Made by a program: the position numbers and the translations under genes
Source of the DNA: Xylanimonas allomyrinae
Lineage (GTDB): Bacteria; Actinomycetota; Actinomycetes; Actinomycetales; Cellulomonadaceae
DNA: 64,000 bases
Assembly: GCF_004135345.1 (NCBI RefSeq)
Contig: NZ_CP035495.1
Span: 372,001-436,000 of the forward strand
Reading direction: 5' to 3'
Part shown: in pieces, positions 36,969-46,774 of the stretch
Layout of the letters: each line of letters opens with the position of its first letter
How positions within the stretch are numbered: position 1 is the first letter of the stretch
Notes under the pieces: generated by a model
The model's input: only the letters and a program-made list of their open reading frames with translations
Database searches by the model: none
What the model was told of the DNA's origin: nothing

Positions 36969-37622
36969 GTGAGTGTGTGGGGGCGGGTTTCGGGTGTGGT
37001 CGACGTGTCGGCCGGGGTGCGGTTGGGGGTTGCCGGGCTCGTCGGGGTCGGGGTGGGGGTGTGGCTGCGGGTCGAGTCCGTCGTGGCCGCGCTGCTGGGC
37101 GGGTGGGCAGCCGCCGGTGCGCTGTTCGTCGTCTGGACGCTGCTGGTCGTCGCCCCGCTGGGGCCCGAGGCGACCGCCGAGCACGCGCTGCGCGAGGAAC
37201 CCGCGCGCGTCGTCGAGCGCGGGATCGTGCTCCTCGCGGCGGTCGCGAGCCTCGCCGGGCTCGTCGTCGTGCTCGCCCAGGGCGGGCTGCGCCACGACCC
37301 GCTGACCGCCGGAGCGGTGCTGGCCGCCGTCGTCGCATCGTGGGGATGCGTACACACCCTGTTCGCGCTGCGGTACGCGCGGCTCTACTACACCGATCCG
37401 CCAGGCGGGATCGACTTCCACGCCGACGGCGGCACCGCGCCGTCGTACACCGACTTCACGTATGTGGCGTTCACCGTCGGCATGAGCTTCGCCGTCTCGG
37501 ACACCGATCTGCGCACGACGGCGATGCGCCGCACCGCGCAGACGCAGGCGCTGCTGGCCTACCTGTACGGGACCGTCATCGTGGCGCTGCTGGTCAACCT
37601 CGTGGCGGGGCTCGCGGGGTGA
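36969..37622 (+). CDS. DUF1345 family integral membrane protein
   Basis: 217 residues with five predicted hydrophobic segments and the family's signature YTDFTYVAFTVGMSFAVSDTD near residue 160, preceded by TLFALRYARLYYTD. No function is established for DUF1345. The GTG start at 36969 has a G-rich Shine-Dalgarno that is part of a G-quadruplex motif. It follows the iclR gene on the same strand after 152 bp and converges on an ABC transporter gene across a repeat-rich gap. Confidence 0.88.
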   Translation: MSVWGRVSGVVDVSAGVRLGVAGLVGVGVGVWLRVESVVAALLGGWAAAGALFVVWTLLVVAPLGPEATAEHALREEPARVVERGIVLLAAVASLAGLVVVLAQGGLRHDPLTAGAVLAAVVASWGCVHTLFALRYARLYYTDPPGGIDFHADGGTAPSYTDFTYVAFTVGMSFAVSDTDLRTTAMRRTAQTQALLAYLYGTVIVALLVNLVAGLAG

Positions 37623-37701
37623 GCGCGCTCGCCGACGCCGCGCGGTGAGGCGGCCGCGCCCGGGCAGCGAGCGGAGCGACGACGGCGTCCGCGCCGCGGC
37701 C

Positions 37702-37811
37702 GTGCCGGCTGACGGTGCGCGGGGCCGTGGGTGGCGGTGTGCCGGCTGACGGTGCGCGGGGCTGTGGGTGGCGGTGTGCCGGCTGACGGTGCGCGGGGCC
37801 GTGGGTGGCGG
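37702..37811. repeat. 37-bp tandem repeat, three copies
   Basis: Units of 37 bp beginning gtgccggctgacggtgcgcg start at 37702, 37739 and 37776; the first two differ at one base (ggccgtg versus ggctgtg) and the third loses its last base. A partial ccgtgggtggcgg unit and another gtgccggc follow to ~37835. There are no spacers. It fills the 262-bp gap between two converging genes. Confidence 0.9.
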
Positions 37812-37861
37812 GCCGTGGGTGGCGGCGTGCCGGCAGGCCTCCCGCCGTCCCGGCGGGGCGC

Positions 37862-37879
37862 CGCGCCGGCACCGGCGCG
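37862..37879 (-). terminator. short hairpin after the ABC half-transporter gene
   Basis: An 8-bp perfect inverted repeat (cgcgccgg / ccggcgcg) lies 6 bp downstream of the ABC gene stop codon. It is weaker than other terminators in the window. Confidence 0.45.
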
Positions 37880-37884
37880 CGGCG

Positions 37885-39639
37885 TCAGGCGGCGACCGGC
37901 TCGGGCATTCCGGCGAGCTGTGCGTACAGCGGGTCCGTCGCGAGCAGCTCGGCGTGCGTGCCGGTCGCCCGCACGCGTCCTTCCTCCATGAGCACGATCC
38001 GGTCCGCGTGCGGCACCGGCCGGCTCGCGATGGTCACGACGGCGCCGCGGGTCGCGGCCGCGCGGGTGGCACGCGCGATCGCCTCCTCGGCGCTGCCCGC
38101 GAGCTGGGACGTGGCGTCGTCCAGCAGCAGCACCTGCGCGCCCGCCAGGAGTGCGCGGGCCATCGCGAGCCGCTGGCGGCCACCGCCGGTCATGGTGGCC
38201 CCGACCAGCTCGGTGTCGAGCCCGTCGGGCAGCGCGGCGACGTCGTCGGCCAGTTCGACCGCGGTGAGCGCCGCGTGCAGCTCGTCGTCGGTGGCCGACG
38301 GCCGCGCGGGCAGGAGGTTGTCGCGCACCGTGCCAGGCAGCACGGGAGGCTCCTGCTCGACGTACGCGAACCGCTCGCGCACCTGCGCGTACGTGAGCTG
38401 TTCGTAGGGGACCCCGCCCAGGCGCAGGGTGCCCGATCGCGGCGACAGGAACCGCAGCGCGAGCGACGCGACGGAGGACTTGCCGGCCCCCGACGGGCCG
38501 ACGATCGCCAGATGACCGGTGCGCGGGACGGTGAGGCTGACCCCGCGCACGACGTCGTCCTCGCCCGGCGTGTAGCGCGCGGTGACGTCCGTCAGCTCGA
38601 CGGCGGGGGCGTCGTCGTCGTGGGCGACCGGGGCGGGGACGGCGACGGCGGCAGGCTCCTCGAGCTCGATCTCCTCGGCCTCGGCGATCCGCTTGGACGC
38701 GGCGAGCCCCGACTGGATCGTGGAGAAGCCGTCGGCGAGCTCCATGAGCGGCATGATGAAGCCCTGCGTGTACATGACGAACGCGACCAGCGCCGCGACC
38801 GTCAGGTGCCCCTCGGTCACGCGCCACGCGCCGAACGCCACCATGATCACGGTGATGATCTGCATGCCGCCGAACGCGGTCTCGTAGGAGATCAGCTCGG
38901 CCCACATCGCGGCCACGCCGTGCTTGCGTGCCTTCTCGGCGTCGGCCAGCACGGCCTCGGAGCGTGCCCGCTCGGCGCGCAGCGCCTTGATGGTGCGCAG
39001 CGCGCGCATCGACCCGTCGAGCTGGGCGCTCATGCGGCCCACGGCCTCCTGCGCGAGGGCCCGCTCGCGGCCCACTCGCGGCATGATCAGGCCCATGGCC
39101 ACGCCCAGCACGGCGACCGCCGCGAGCGTGATGCCGAGCATGAGGCCGTCGATGACACCCATGAGCACGATCGAGCCGACGACGCCGGTCGCGCTCGTGA
39201 CGAACGAGACGAACCCGGTGCCGACCGTGAGCTGGAGCAGCGGGGCGTCGGCGGTCGCGCGCGCGATGAGGTCGGCGGCGGGGCGCTCGCGCACCTGCGC
39301 GACGCGGCCACCCAGGAAGCGCAGCACGAGCTTCTTGCGCACGTCGTAGACGACGGTCTCCGCGGTGCGCCCGAGGGTGCCCCACTGGAGCAGCATCGCC
39401 GTGAGGTAGACGACGGTCAGCACGGCGAACAACGTGACGTCGGGCGCGACCGAGGTGCCGGCGTACAGGTGCTCGATGACGTTCTCGATGATGCGCGGGG
39501 TCCACAGGCCCGTCAGGGTGGCGATCACGCCCAGCACGGCACCGACGGCGATGCGCCACCGGTAGGGGCGCAGGATCGACAGCAGCGTGCGCCAGCTGCG
39601 CGCGGACACGTCGACGTCGGGGGTGGTCGTGGAGGGCAT
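37885..39639 (-). CDS. ABC exporter half-transporter with a degenerate ATPase domain
   Basis: 584 residues: a six-helix exporter membrane domain (about 1-300) and a nucleotide-binding domain. Walker A GPSGAGKSS is intact. Other motifs are not: the signature is MTGGGRQRLAMARAL, the Walker B catalytic Glu is Asp (VLLLDDATS), the D-loop SALD is SQLA and the switch His of the H-loop is Ser (TIASRPVPHADR). Such sites are expected to bind ATP but hydrolyse it poorly, as in the silent half of heterodimeric exporters, yet no partner gene is adjacent. Substrate unknown. ATG at 39639 is used; no Shine-Dalgarno is evident. Confidence 0.87.
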   Translation of the reverse strand: MPSTTTPDVDVSARSWRTLLSILRPYRWRIAVGAVLGVIATLTGLWTPRIIENVIEHLYAGTSVAPDVTLFAVLTVVYLTAMLLQWGTLGRTAETVVYDVRKKLVLRFLGGRVAQVRERPAADLIARATADAPLLQLTVGTGFVSFVTSATGVVGSIVLMGVIDGLMLGITLAAVAVLGVAMGLIMPRVGRERALAQEAVGRMSAQLDGSMRALRTIKALRAERARSEAVLADAEKARKHGVAAMWAELISYETAFGGMQIITVIMVAFGAWRVTEGHLTVAALVAFVMYTQGFIMPLMELADGFSTIQSGLAASKRIAEAEEIELEEPAAVAVPAPVAHDDDAPAVELTDVTARYTPGEDDVVRGVSLTVPRTGHLAIVGPSGAGKSSVASLALRFLSPRSGTLRLGGVPYEQLTYAQVRERFAYVEQEPPVLPGTVRDNLLPARPSATDDELHAALTAVELADDVAALPDGLDTELVGATMTGGGRQRLAMARALLAGAQVLLLDDATSQLAGSAEEAIARATRAAATRGAVVTIASRPVPHADRIVLMEEGRVRATGTHAELLATDPLYAQLAGMPEPVAA

Positions 39640-39846
39640 CGGACCACCGTACGGAAGCGGTGGGGTGCGCCGTCTGCGGCCGATCCGCTGCGTGGCCGTG
39701 GCTGCTCGACGCGTCGCGGTCCCCGGCACGAGGCGCCGCGCGGGTGGCCGGTGCTCTACGATGTCGGGGTTGCCCGTACGCCTCATCCCGTCCTCGACGG
39801 AACCGCCGCGCGCGTACGCACCCGATCACAGTTGGAGACCATCGAA

Positions 39847-41196
39847 GTGAAGAGCGCCGTCGAGACCCTGGAGCCCACCAAGGTCAAGCTGACCGTCGAG
39901 GTGGACTACGACGAGCTCAAGCCGAGCATCGACCACGCCTACAAGCACATCGCGGAGCAGGTGAACGTTCCCGGCTTCCGCAAGGGCAAGGTCCCGCCGC
40001 GCATCATCGACCAGCGCGTCGGGTGGGGTGCGGTCGTCGAGCACGCGGTCAACGAGTCGCTCGGCGGCTTCTACGGCCAGGCCGCCGCGGAGCAGAAGCT
40101 GCGCCCGCTGGGCCAGCCCTCCGTCGAGGTCACCGAGATCCCCGCCAAGGCCGGTGAGGGCCAGCTCGCGTTCACTGCCGAGGTCGAGGTCCGCCCCGAG
40201 ATCGAGCTGCCCGAGCTGGGCGGCATCGACATCGCCGTCGAGTCGACCGAGGTCACCGACGCCGACGTGGCCGAGCGTCTCGACGCTCTGCGCGAGCGGT
40301 TCGGCACGCTGGTGGGCGTGGACCGCCCGGCTGCCGACGGCGACTACGTCGTCATCGACCTCAAGGCCGTGATCGGCGACGAGGAGGTCGACTCGGTGTC
40401 GGGCATCTCGTACCAGATCGGCTCGGGCAACATGCTCGACGGCCTCGACGAGGCGCTCACCGGCCTGTCGGCCGAGGAGACGACGACGTTCAAGGCCACG
40501 CTGGCCGGCGGCGAGCACGAGGGCGAGGAGGCCGACGTCACCGTCACGGCCACCTCGGTCAAGCAGCGCGACCTGCCCGAGGCGGACGACGACTTCGCCC
40601 AGCTTGCCTCCGAGTTCGACACGCTCGAGGAGCTGACCGCGGACCTGCGCGAGCAGGTCGCGTCGATCAAGAAGTCGAACCAGGCCGTCACGGCACGTGA
40701 CACGCTGCTCGAGAAGCTGCTCGACGCCGTCGAGGTCCCGGTTCCGGCGGGCGTCGTCGAGGCCGAGGTCAACCGCCACCTCGAGTCGGAGGACCGCCTG
40801 GAGGACGACGAGCACCGCGCCCAGGTCACCGTGGACGCCACGAAGGCCCTCAAGAACCAGATCCTGCTCGACACCCTCGCCGAGAAGCTCGAGGTCAAGG
40901 TCGGTCAGGGCGAGCTCGTCGAGTTCCTCGTCCAGTCGTCGCGCCAGTACGGCATGGAGCCGCAGCAGTTCATCCAGACGCTCGACCAGGGCGGGCAGAT
41001 TCCCGCGATGGTCGGAGAGGTCGCCCGCTCCAAGGCGCTCGCCGTCGCGCTGCGCAAGATCGAGGTCAAGGACGGCGAGGGCAACGTCGTCGACCTGAGC
41101 GAGTTCATCGGCTCGGACGAGGCCGACACGGCCGCGGAGGCGCTGGAGACCGCGGTGGCCCAGGCTGCCGAGGCCGAGGAGCCCGAGCAGGCCTGA
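39847..41196 (+). CDS. tig: trigger factor
   Basis: 449 residues. N-terminal ribosome-binding domain with the signature VPGFRKGKVPPRI (about residues 45-57), a central FKBP-type peptidyl-prolyl isomerase domain (GDYVVIDLKAVIGDEEV ... DEALTGL) and a helical C-terminal chaperone domain ending in an acidic Glu/Ala tail. It folds nascent chains at the exit tunnel. GTG at 39847 has GGAG 10 nt upstream. It immediately precedes clpP1-clpP2-clpX, a classic order, but a strong terminator separates them. Confidence 0.96.
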   Translation: MKSAVETLEPTKVKLTVEVDYDELKPSIDHAYKHIAEQVNVPGFRKGKVPPRIIDQRVGWGAVVEHAVNESLGGFYGQAAAEQKLRPLGQPSVEVTEIPAKAGEGQLAFTAEVEVRPEIELPELGGIDIAVESTEVTDADVAERLDALRERFGTLVGVDRPAADGDYVVIDLKAVIGDEEVDSVSGISYQIGSGNMLDGLDEALTGLSAEETTTFKATLAGGEHEGEEADVTVTATSVKQRDLPEADDDFAQLASEFDTLEELTADLREQVASIKKSNQAVTARDTLLEKLLDAVEVPVPAGVVEAEVNRHLESEDRLEDDEHRAQVTVDATKALKNQILLDTLAEKLEVKVGQGELVEFLVQSSRQYGMEPQQFIQTLDQGGQIPAMVGEVARSKALAVALRKIEVKDGEGNVVDLSEFIGSDEADTAAEALETAVAQAAEAEEPEQA

Positions 41197-41229
41197 CGCC
41201 CGGGGCCGAAGGCCCTCGCGCACCTGTCG

Positions 41230-41261
41230 GAGCGTGGCAAGCACCCGTGCTTGCCACGCTC
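41230..41261 (+). terminator. terminator after tig
   Basis: A 14-bp perfect stem (gagcgtggcaagca / tgcttgccacgctc) with a cccg loop, 33 bp past the tig stop. Confidence 0.88.
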
Positions 41262-41317
41262 TGGTGCGTTCCGGGCCCTTCGCACGTGCGACATGGGCAC
41301 GGGGGAGCGCGGGTCCA

Positions 41318-41333
41318 TGCGCCGTGAGCGAAA
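41318..41333. promoter_or_regulatory. candidate ClgR-type operator upstream of clpP1P2
   Basis: tgcgccgtgagcgaaa contains CGC-N5-GCG, the core of the ClgR site that activates clp genes in actinobacteria, with one mismatch in its centre. It is 76 bp before clpP1. A second dyad, AGCGA-N6-TCGCT at 41381-41396, abuts the Shine-Dalgarno. Confidence 0.35.
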
Positions 41334-41408
41334 ACCGGCCCCCGCAGGGACGAGCGCGGGGGTGGGGCACGTTAGGGTCGAGCGACACCGATCGCTAAGG
41401 AGACGGAC

Positions 41409-42053
41409 GTGAACGACTTGCTGCGGATGGACAGCAACGGTCCCGTGGCTCGCGCCGACGGACCCAGCCTCGGACTCAACGACTCCATCTACAACCGGCT
41501 CCTGAAGGAGCGCATCATCTGGCTCGGCTCGGAGGTGCGCGACGAGAACGCCAACGCGATCTGCGCACAGATGATGCTCCTGGCCGCCGAAGACCCTGAG
41601 AAGGACATCTGGCTGTACATCAACAGCCCCGGAGGCTCGATCACCGCGGGTATGGCGATCTACGACACGATGCAGTTCATCCGCCCCGACGTCGCCACGG
41701 TGGCGATGGGCATGGCCGCCTCGATGGGGCAGTTCCTGCTGTCGTCGGGCGCCAAGGGCAAGCGTTACGCGACGCCGCACGCCCGCGTCATGATGCATCA
41801 GCCGTCGGGCGGCATCGGTGGCACGGCCACCGACGTCCGCATCAACGCGCAGCTGATCATGCACATGAAGACCGTGCTGGCCGAGCTGACCGCGGAGCAG
41901 ACGGGCAAGCCGCTCGAGCAGATCCTCAAGGACAACGACCGCGACTCCTGGTTCACCGCGCAGGAGGCGCTCGAGTACGGGTTCATCGACCACGTGGTCG
42001 AGAACGCGGCGCTCGCCGGCGGCGGCGGCATGAACACCACGAGCGAGAGCTGA
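41409..42053 (+). CDS. clpP1: ATP-dependent Clp protease proteolytic subunit 1
   Basis: A 214-residue serine peptidase of the S14 family. Catalytic Ser105 (GMAASMGQF), His130 (MMHQPSGG) and the Asp of NDRDSW complete the triad; [13 protein letters not shown] lines the oxyanion/substrate region. In actinobacteria ClpP1 and ClpP2 form a mixed double ring that ClpX or ClpC1 feeds. GTG at 41409 with AAGGAG 6 nt upstream. It is co-transcribed with clpP2, 19 bp downstream. Confidence 0.96.
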   Translation: MNDLLRMDSNGPVARADGPSLGLNDSIYNRLLKERIIWLGSEVRDENANAICAQMMLLAAEDPEKDIWLYINSPGGSITAGMAIYDTMQFIRPDVATVAMGMAASMGQFLLSSGAKGKRYATPHARVMMHQPSGGIGGTATDVRINAQLIMHMKTVLAELTAEQTGKPLEQILKDNDRDSWFTAQEALEYGFIDHVVENAALAGGGGMNTTSES

Positions 42054-42072
42054 CGGCGGGTAGGAGACGACG

Positions 42073-42780
42073 ATGAGCCACATGACCCCTGAGCAGTTCG
42101 CCGCGACGGCGGGGCGCCTAGCCGGCGGCTTCGGCCGTCCGGGCGGGATCGCCCCGTCGCCCTCGTCCCGCTACGTGCTCCCGCAGTTCGAGGAGCGCAC
42201 GGCCTACGGATTCAAGCGCCAGGACCCGTACACCAAGCTCTTCGAGGACCGCATCATCTTCCTCGGCGTGCAGGTGGACGACGCCTCGGCCGACGACGTC
42301 ATGGCGCAGCTTCTGGTCCTGGAGTCCCAGGACCCGGACCGCGACATCATGATGTACATCAACAGCCCGGGCGGCTCGTTCACCGCGATGACGGCGCTGT
42401 ACGACACGATGCAGTACATCAAGCCGCAGATCCAGACGGTCTGCCTCGGGCAGGCCGCCTCGGCAGCGGCCGTGCTGCTGGCCGCGGGTCAGCAGGGCAA
42501 GCGGTACGCCCTGCCGAACGCACGGGTGCTCATCCACCAGCCCGCGATGGAGGGCGGCGGCTACGCGCAGGCCTCCGACATCGAGATCCACGCCAACGAG
42601 CTGATCCGCATGCGCGAGTGGCTCGAGGACACGCTGGCGCACCACTCGGGCCGCACGTCGGAGCAGGTCAAGGAGGATATCGAGCGCGACAAGATCCTCA
42701 CGGCCGCCCAGGCCAAGGAGTACGGGCTCGTCGACCTCGTGCTCGAGTCGCGCAAGCCGCTGCCGGTCGTGGCGCGCTAG
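42073..42780 (+). CDS. clpP2: ATP-dependent Clp protease proteolytic subunit 2
   Basis: A 235-residue ClpP paralogue with its own triad: Ser130 ([10 protein letters not shown]), His155 (LIHQPAM) and a downstream Asp (IERDKIL). The N-terminal ~40 residues form a propeptide-like extension ([16 protein letters not shown]) seen in actinobacterial ClpP2. Partner of ClpP1 in the heteromeric protease. AGGAG lies upstream of the ATG. A hairpin separates it from clpX. Confidence 0.96.
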   Translation: MSHMTPEQFAATAGRLAGGFGRPGGIAPSPSSRYVLPQFEERTAYGFKRQDPYTKLFEDRIIFLGVQVDDASADDVMAQLLVLESQDPDRDIMMYINSPGGSFTAMTALYDTMQYIKPQIQTVCLGQAASAAAVLLAAGQQGKRYALPNARVLIHQPAMEGGGYAQASDIEIHANELIRMREWLEDTLAHHSGRTSEQVKEDIERDKILTAAQAKEYGLVDLVLESRKPLPVVAR

Positions 42781-42800
42781 CGCGAGGGTCGAGCGGTGGC

Positions 42801-42841
42801 GCGGGCGCCGTCGTCGGGCAATGCTCGATGACGGCGCCCGC
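42801..42841 (+). terminator. hairpin between clpP2 and clpX
   Basis: A 12-bp perfect stem (gcgggcgccgtc / gacggcgcccgc) with a 17-nt loop starts 21 bp after clpP2. It probably ends or attenuates the clpP message, leaving clpX largely to its own promoter. Confidence 0.6.
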
Positions 42842-42953
42842 ACTGCTGCGTGGCGCGATTCGTGCGCGACGCACCGCCGAAGTCGGCTGACAAGGCCGCT
42901 GTCGTGGTGTGGAATGGGCTCAGTGGTACCCACCGAAGGAAGGGAGACGCCCG

Positions 42954-44234
<1,281 letters not shown>

Positions 44235-44242
44235 CCACGTAG

Positions 44243-44292
44243 ACGACGACCCCCGGTCGCCCCAGGAATCTGGGGGAACCGGGGGTCGTCGT
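44243..44292. terminator. bidirectional terminator between clpX and the acyl-CoA ligase
   Basis: A 15-bp outer stem (acgacgacccccggt / accgggggtcgtcgt) encloses a second small hairpin (cccca / tgggg) between converging genes. Confidence 0.85.
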
Positions 44293-44301
44293 GCGTGCCG
44301 G

Positions 44302-46116
44302 TCAGCCTTGTGCGGGTGCGCCCTCGTAGAGGGCGTCGACCGTCGCGGCGAAGTCCTTGAGCACCAGCGTGCGCTTGACCTTGAGCGACGGCGTCAGGTA
44401 GCCGTTCGCCTCGGTGAAGTCCTGCTCCAGGACGTGGATCTTGCGGATCGACTCGGCGCGCGAGACGGCCTCGTTGGCGCGGGTGACGGCGCGGTCGAGC
44501 GCCGCGAGCACGTCGGCGTGGACGCGCGCCTCGGACGCGGGCATGTTGGGCAGGCCGTGGGTCGCGAGCCAGCCGGGCAGCATCTCGGCGTCGAGGGTGA
44601 CGAGCGCGCCGATGAACGGCCGCTGGTCGCCGACGACGACGACCTGGGAGACGAGCGGGTGCGAACGCAGCCGGTCCTCGAGCAGCGCAGGGGCGACGTT
44701 CTTGCCGCCGGCGGTGACGATGATCTCCTTCTTGCGGCCTGTGATCCGCAGCCGCCCCTCGCTGTCGAGCGTGCCGAGGTCCCCGGTGTGGAACCAGCCG
44801 TCCTGCAGCGCCTCGGCCGTGAGCTCGGGCTGGTTGTGGTAGCCGCGGAACACGGACGCGCCCTTGAGCAGGATCTCGCCGTCGTCGTCGATCTTGATGC
44901 TCAGGCCGGGCAGCGCGGGCCCGACGGTCCCGATGGCGACCGAGCGCGGCAGGTTCACCGCCGCGGGCGCGGTCGTCTCCGTGAGGCCGTAGCCCTCCAG
45001 CACCGTCACGCCGACGCCGCGGAAGAAGTGCCCGAGACGTTCACCCAGCGGAGCGCCGCCCGAGACGGCGTGGACCACGTTCCCGCCCATGGCGTCGCGC
45101 AGCTTGCCGAGCACGAGGCGGTCGGCGACCTGGTGCTGAAGGCGCAGCGTCGCCGGCACCGGGCCCGCGTCCTGGGCGCGCGACGTCGCGATCGCCGTGC
45201 GCACGGCCCAGTAGAAGATCTGGCGCTTGAGCTTCGAGGCCGACGCCTTCTGCTCGGCCGAGTTGTAGACCTTCTCGAACACGCGCGGGACGGCGAGCAG
45301 GAACGTGGGCCGGAACGAGCCGAGGTCGGCGACGAGGTTCTTGACGTCCGGTGCGTGGCCGAGGACGGTGTCGGCCGAGAGCACGGCGACCTGGATGAGG
45401 CGGGCGAACACGTGCGCCAGCGGCAGGAAGAGCAGCGTCCGCGCGCCGTCCCAGTCGATGACCTCGGGCAGCGCCTCGGCCGCGTTGCGCGAGACGTGCG
45501 CGAAGTTGCGGTGCGTCAGCTCGGCACCCTTGGGGCGCCCGGTGGAGCCCGAGGTGTAGATGATGGTCGCCAGGTCGTCGGCGACGACGGCGTCGCGACG
45601 CTCGGCCACGGCCTGGTCCGGGATGTCGGCGCCCTCGGCGCGCAGGGCGTCGAGCACCCCGGCGTCGATCACGGCGACGTCCTCGAGCGCGGGCAACCGG
45701 TCGCGGACGGCATCGACGATGCCGGCGTGCGCGACGGTCTCGACGAACACGAGGCGCACCTCGGCGTCGGACAGGATCCACTCGACCTGGTCGGGCGCTG
45801 ACGTCTCGTAGACCGGCACGGGCACGCCGCCCATGGCCCAGATCGCGTAGTCGAGCAGTGTCCACTCGTAGCGGGTGCGCGACATGATGGCGATGCGGTC
45901 ACCGGCCTCGATGCCCCGGGCCAGGAGGCCGCGCGCGACCGAGACGACGTCGGCGTCGAACGCGCGGGCGCTGATCGGCACCCACGGTGCCGTCGGCGTC
46001 TCGCGGCGCTCGAGCAGGGGGTTGTCGCCCGTGCGTGCCACGCGTTCGGCGAGCAGTGTGTTGATGCTGGTCGACTCCGGGATCTCCACGAGCGCCGGCA
46101 CTGTCGCGAGGTTCAC
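44302..46116 (-). CDS. long-chain fatty acid-CoA ligase (AMP-forming)
   Basis: 604 residues of the ANL superfamily. It activates fatty acids via acyl-AMP to acyl-CoA. Seen: AMP-binding YTSGSTGRPKGAELTHRN, GYGLTETTAPAA, GWFHTGDLG, and the hinge RITGRKKEIIVTAGGKNV with the C-terminal lysine region SLKVKRTLV. The FAA1/FadD15-like layout fits long-chain substrates. GTG at 46116 has GGAG 5 nt upstream and is preferred over GTG at 46122. Divergent from chorismate mutase. Confidence 0.93.
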   Translation of the reverse strand: MNLATVPALVEIPESTSINTLLAERVARTGDNPLLERRETPTAPWVPISARAFDADVVSVARGLLARGIEAGDRIAIMSRTRYEWTLLDYAIWAMGGVPVPVYETSAPDQVEWILSDAEVRLVFVETVAHAGIVDAVRDRLPALEDVAVIDAGVLDALRAEGADIPDQAVAERRDAVVADDLATIIYTSGSTGRPKGAELTHRNFAHVSRNAAEALPEVIDWDGARTLLFLPLAHVFARLIQVAVLSADTVLGHAPDVKNLVADLGSFRPTFLLAVPRVFEKVYNSAEQKASASKLKRQIFYWAVRTAIATSRAQDAGPVPATLRLQHQVADRLVLGKLRDAMGGNVVHAVSGGAPLGERLGHFFRGVGVTVLEGYGLTETTAPAAVNLPRSVAIGTVGPALPGLSIKIDDDGEILLKGASVFRGYHNQPELTAEALQDGWFHTGDLGTLDSEGRLRITGRKKEIIVTAGGKNVAPALLEDRLRSHPLVSQVVVVGDQRPFIGALVTLDAEMLPGWLATHGLPNMPASEARVHADVLAALDRAVTRANEAVSRAESIRKIHVLEQDFTEANGYLTPSLKVKRTLVLKDFAATVDALYEGAPAQG

Positions 46117-46222
46117 TTCCACTCCGTCCGTTTTGTCCTGGCCAGGAACGCCGGGACGTGCAGAGACGCTACACGGTGGGCCCGGCCGGGCACTCCTCGG
46201 CCTTCCCTCTAGGATCCTTGCT

Positions 46223-46567
46223 ATGACCGAACCGGAGATGCCCGACGAGATCCTGGGCCTGCGGCGCAGCATCGACAACATTGACGCAGCCCTCGTGCAT
46301 CTGCTAGCCGAGCGTTTCAAGATGACGCGCCGGGTGGGTGAGCTCAAGGCGGTCGGCGGGCTTCCGCCTGCCGATCCCACGCGCGACCAGGAGCAGATCG
46401 CGCGGTTGACATCGATCGCCACCGACGCGGGGCTCGACCCCGCGTTCGCCGAGGCGTTCCGCGCGTTCGTCGTGGCCGAGGTGATCCGGCATCACGAGCT
46501 GATCGCTGCCGAGTTCGCGGCCAGCGGGCGCCAGGGCGAGCTGCCGCCGCTGGACACGTTCGCTTGA
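46223..46567 (+). CDS. chorismate mutase (AroQ class)
   Basis: A 114-residue all-helical AroQ domain converting chorismate to prephenate. Seen: LGLRRSIDNIDAALVHLLAERFKMTRRVGELKA, spanning the first long helix with its active-site Arg and Lys, then DPTRDQEQIARL and a third helix with the EVIRHHELI segment. No fused prephenate dehydratase or DAHP synthase domain. AGGA precedes the ATG by 8 nt. Confidence 0.93.
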   Translation: MTEPEMPDEILGLRRSIDNIDAALVHLLAERFKMTRRVGELKAVGGLPPADPTRDQEQIARLTSIATDAGLDPAFAEAFRAFVVAEVIRHHELIAAEFAASGRQGELPPLDTFA

Positions 46568-46774
46568 AGAGGCTAGGCGGTTCAGGACCGGGCCGGACGG
46601 CGGTCGCAGCCGGCAGCGGTGAGGCGTGGAGGACGGGCCGAGGCCGGTGAGCCCCCTGCGGCGCGGTTCCCTCGCCGGGGTCGCGGCTGGTTCGTTGTGC
46701 GCGAGCGGTGGCGCGCCCACCCGTGGGGACGCACCCTAGGGGGACAGCCGAGACCGGGAGGCGCAAAAGCTGCC

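Noticed and set aside
37702-37840. CRISPR array
   Set aside because: The 37-bp repeats are contiguous with no unique spacers and there are no cas genes.
37768-41196. A 1142-codon frame that would fuse a long N-terminal region to trigger factor
   Set aside because: The upstream part is antisense to the ABC transporter and contains the tandem repeat. GTG at 39847 with a Shine-Dalgarno gives normal trigger factor length.
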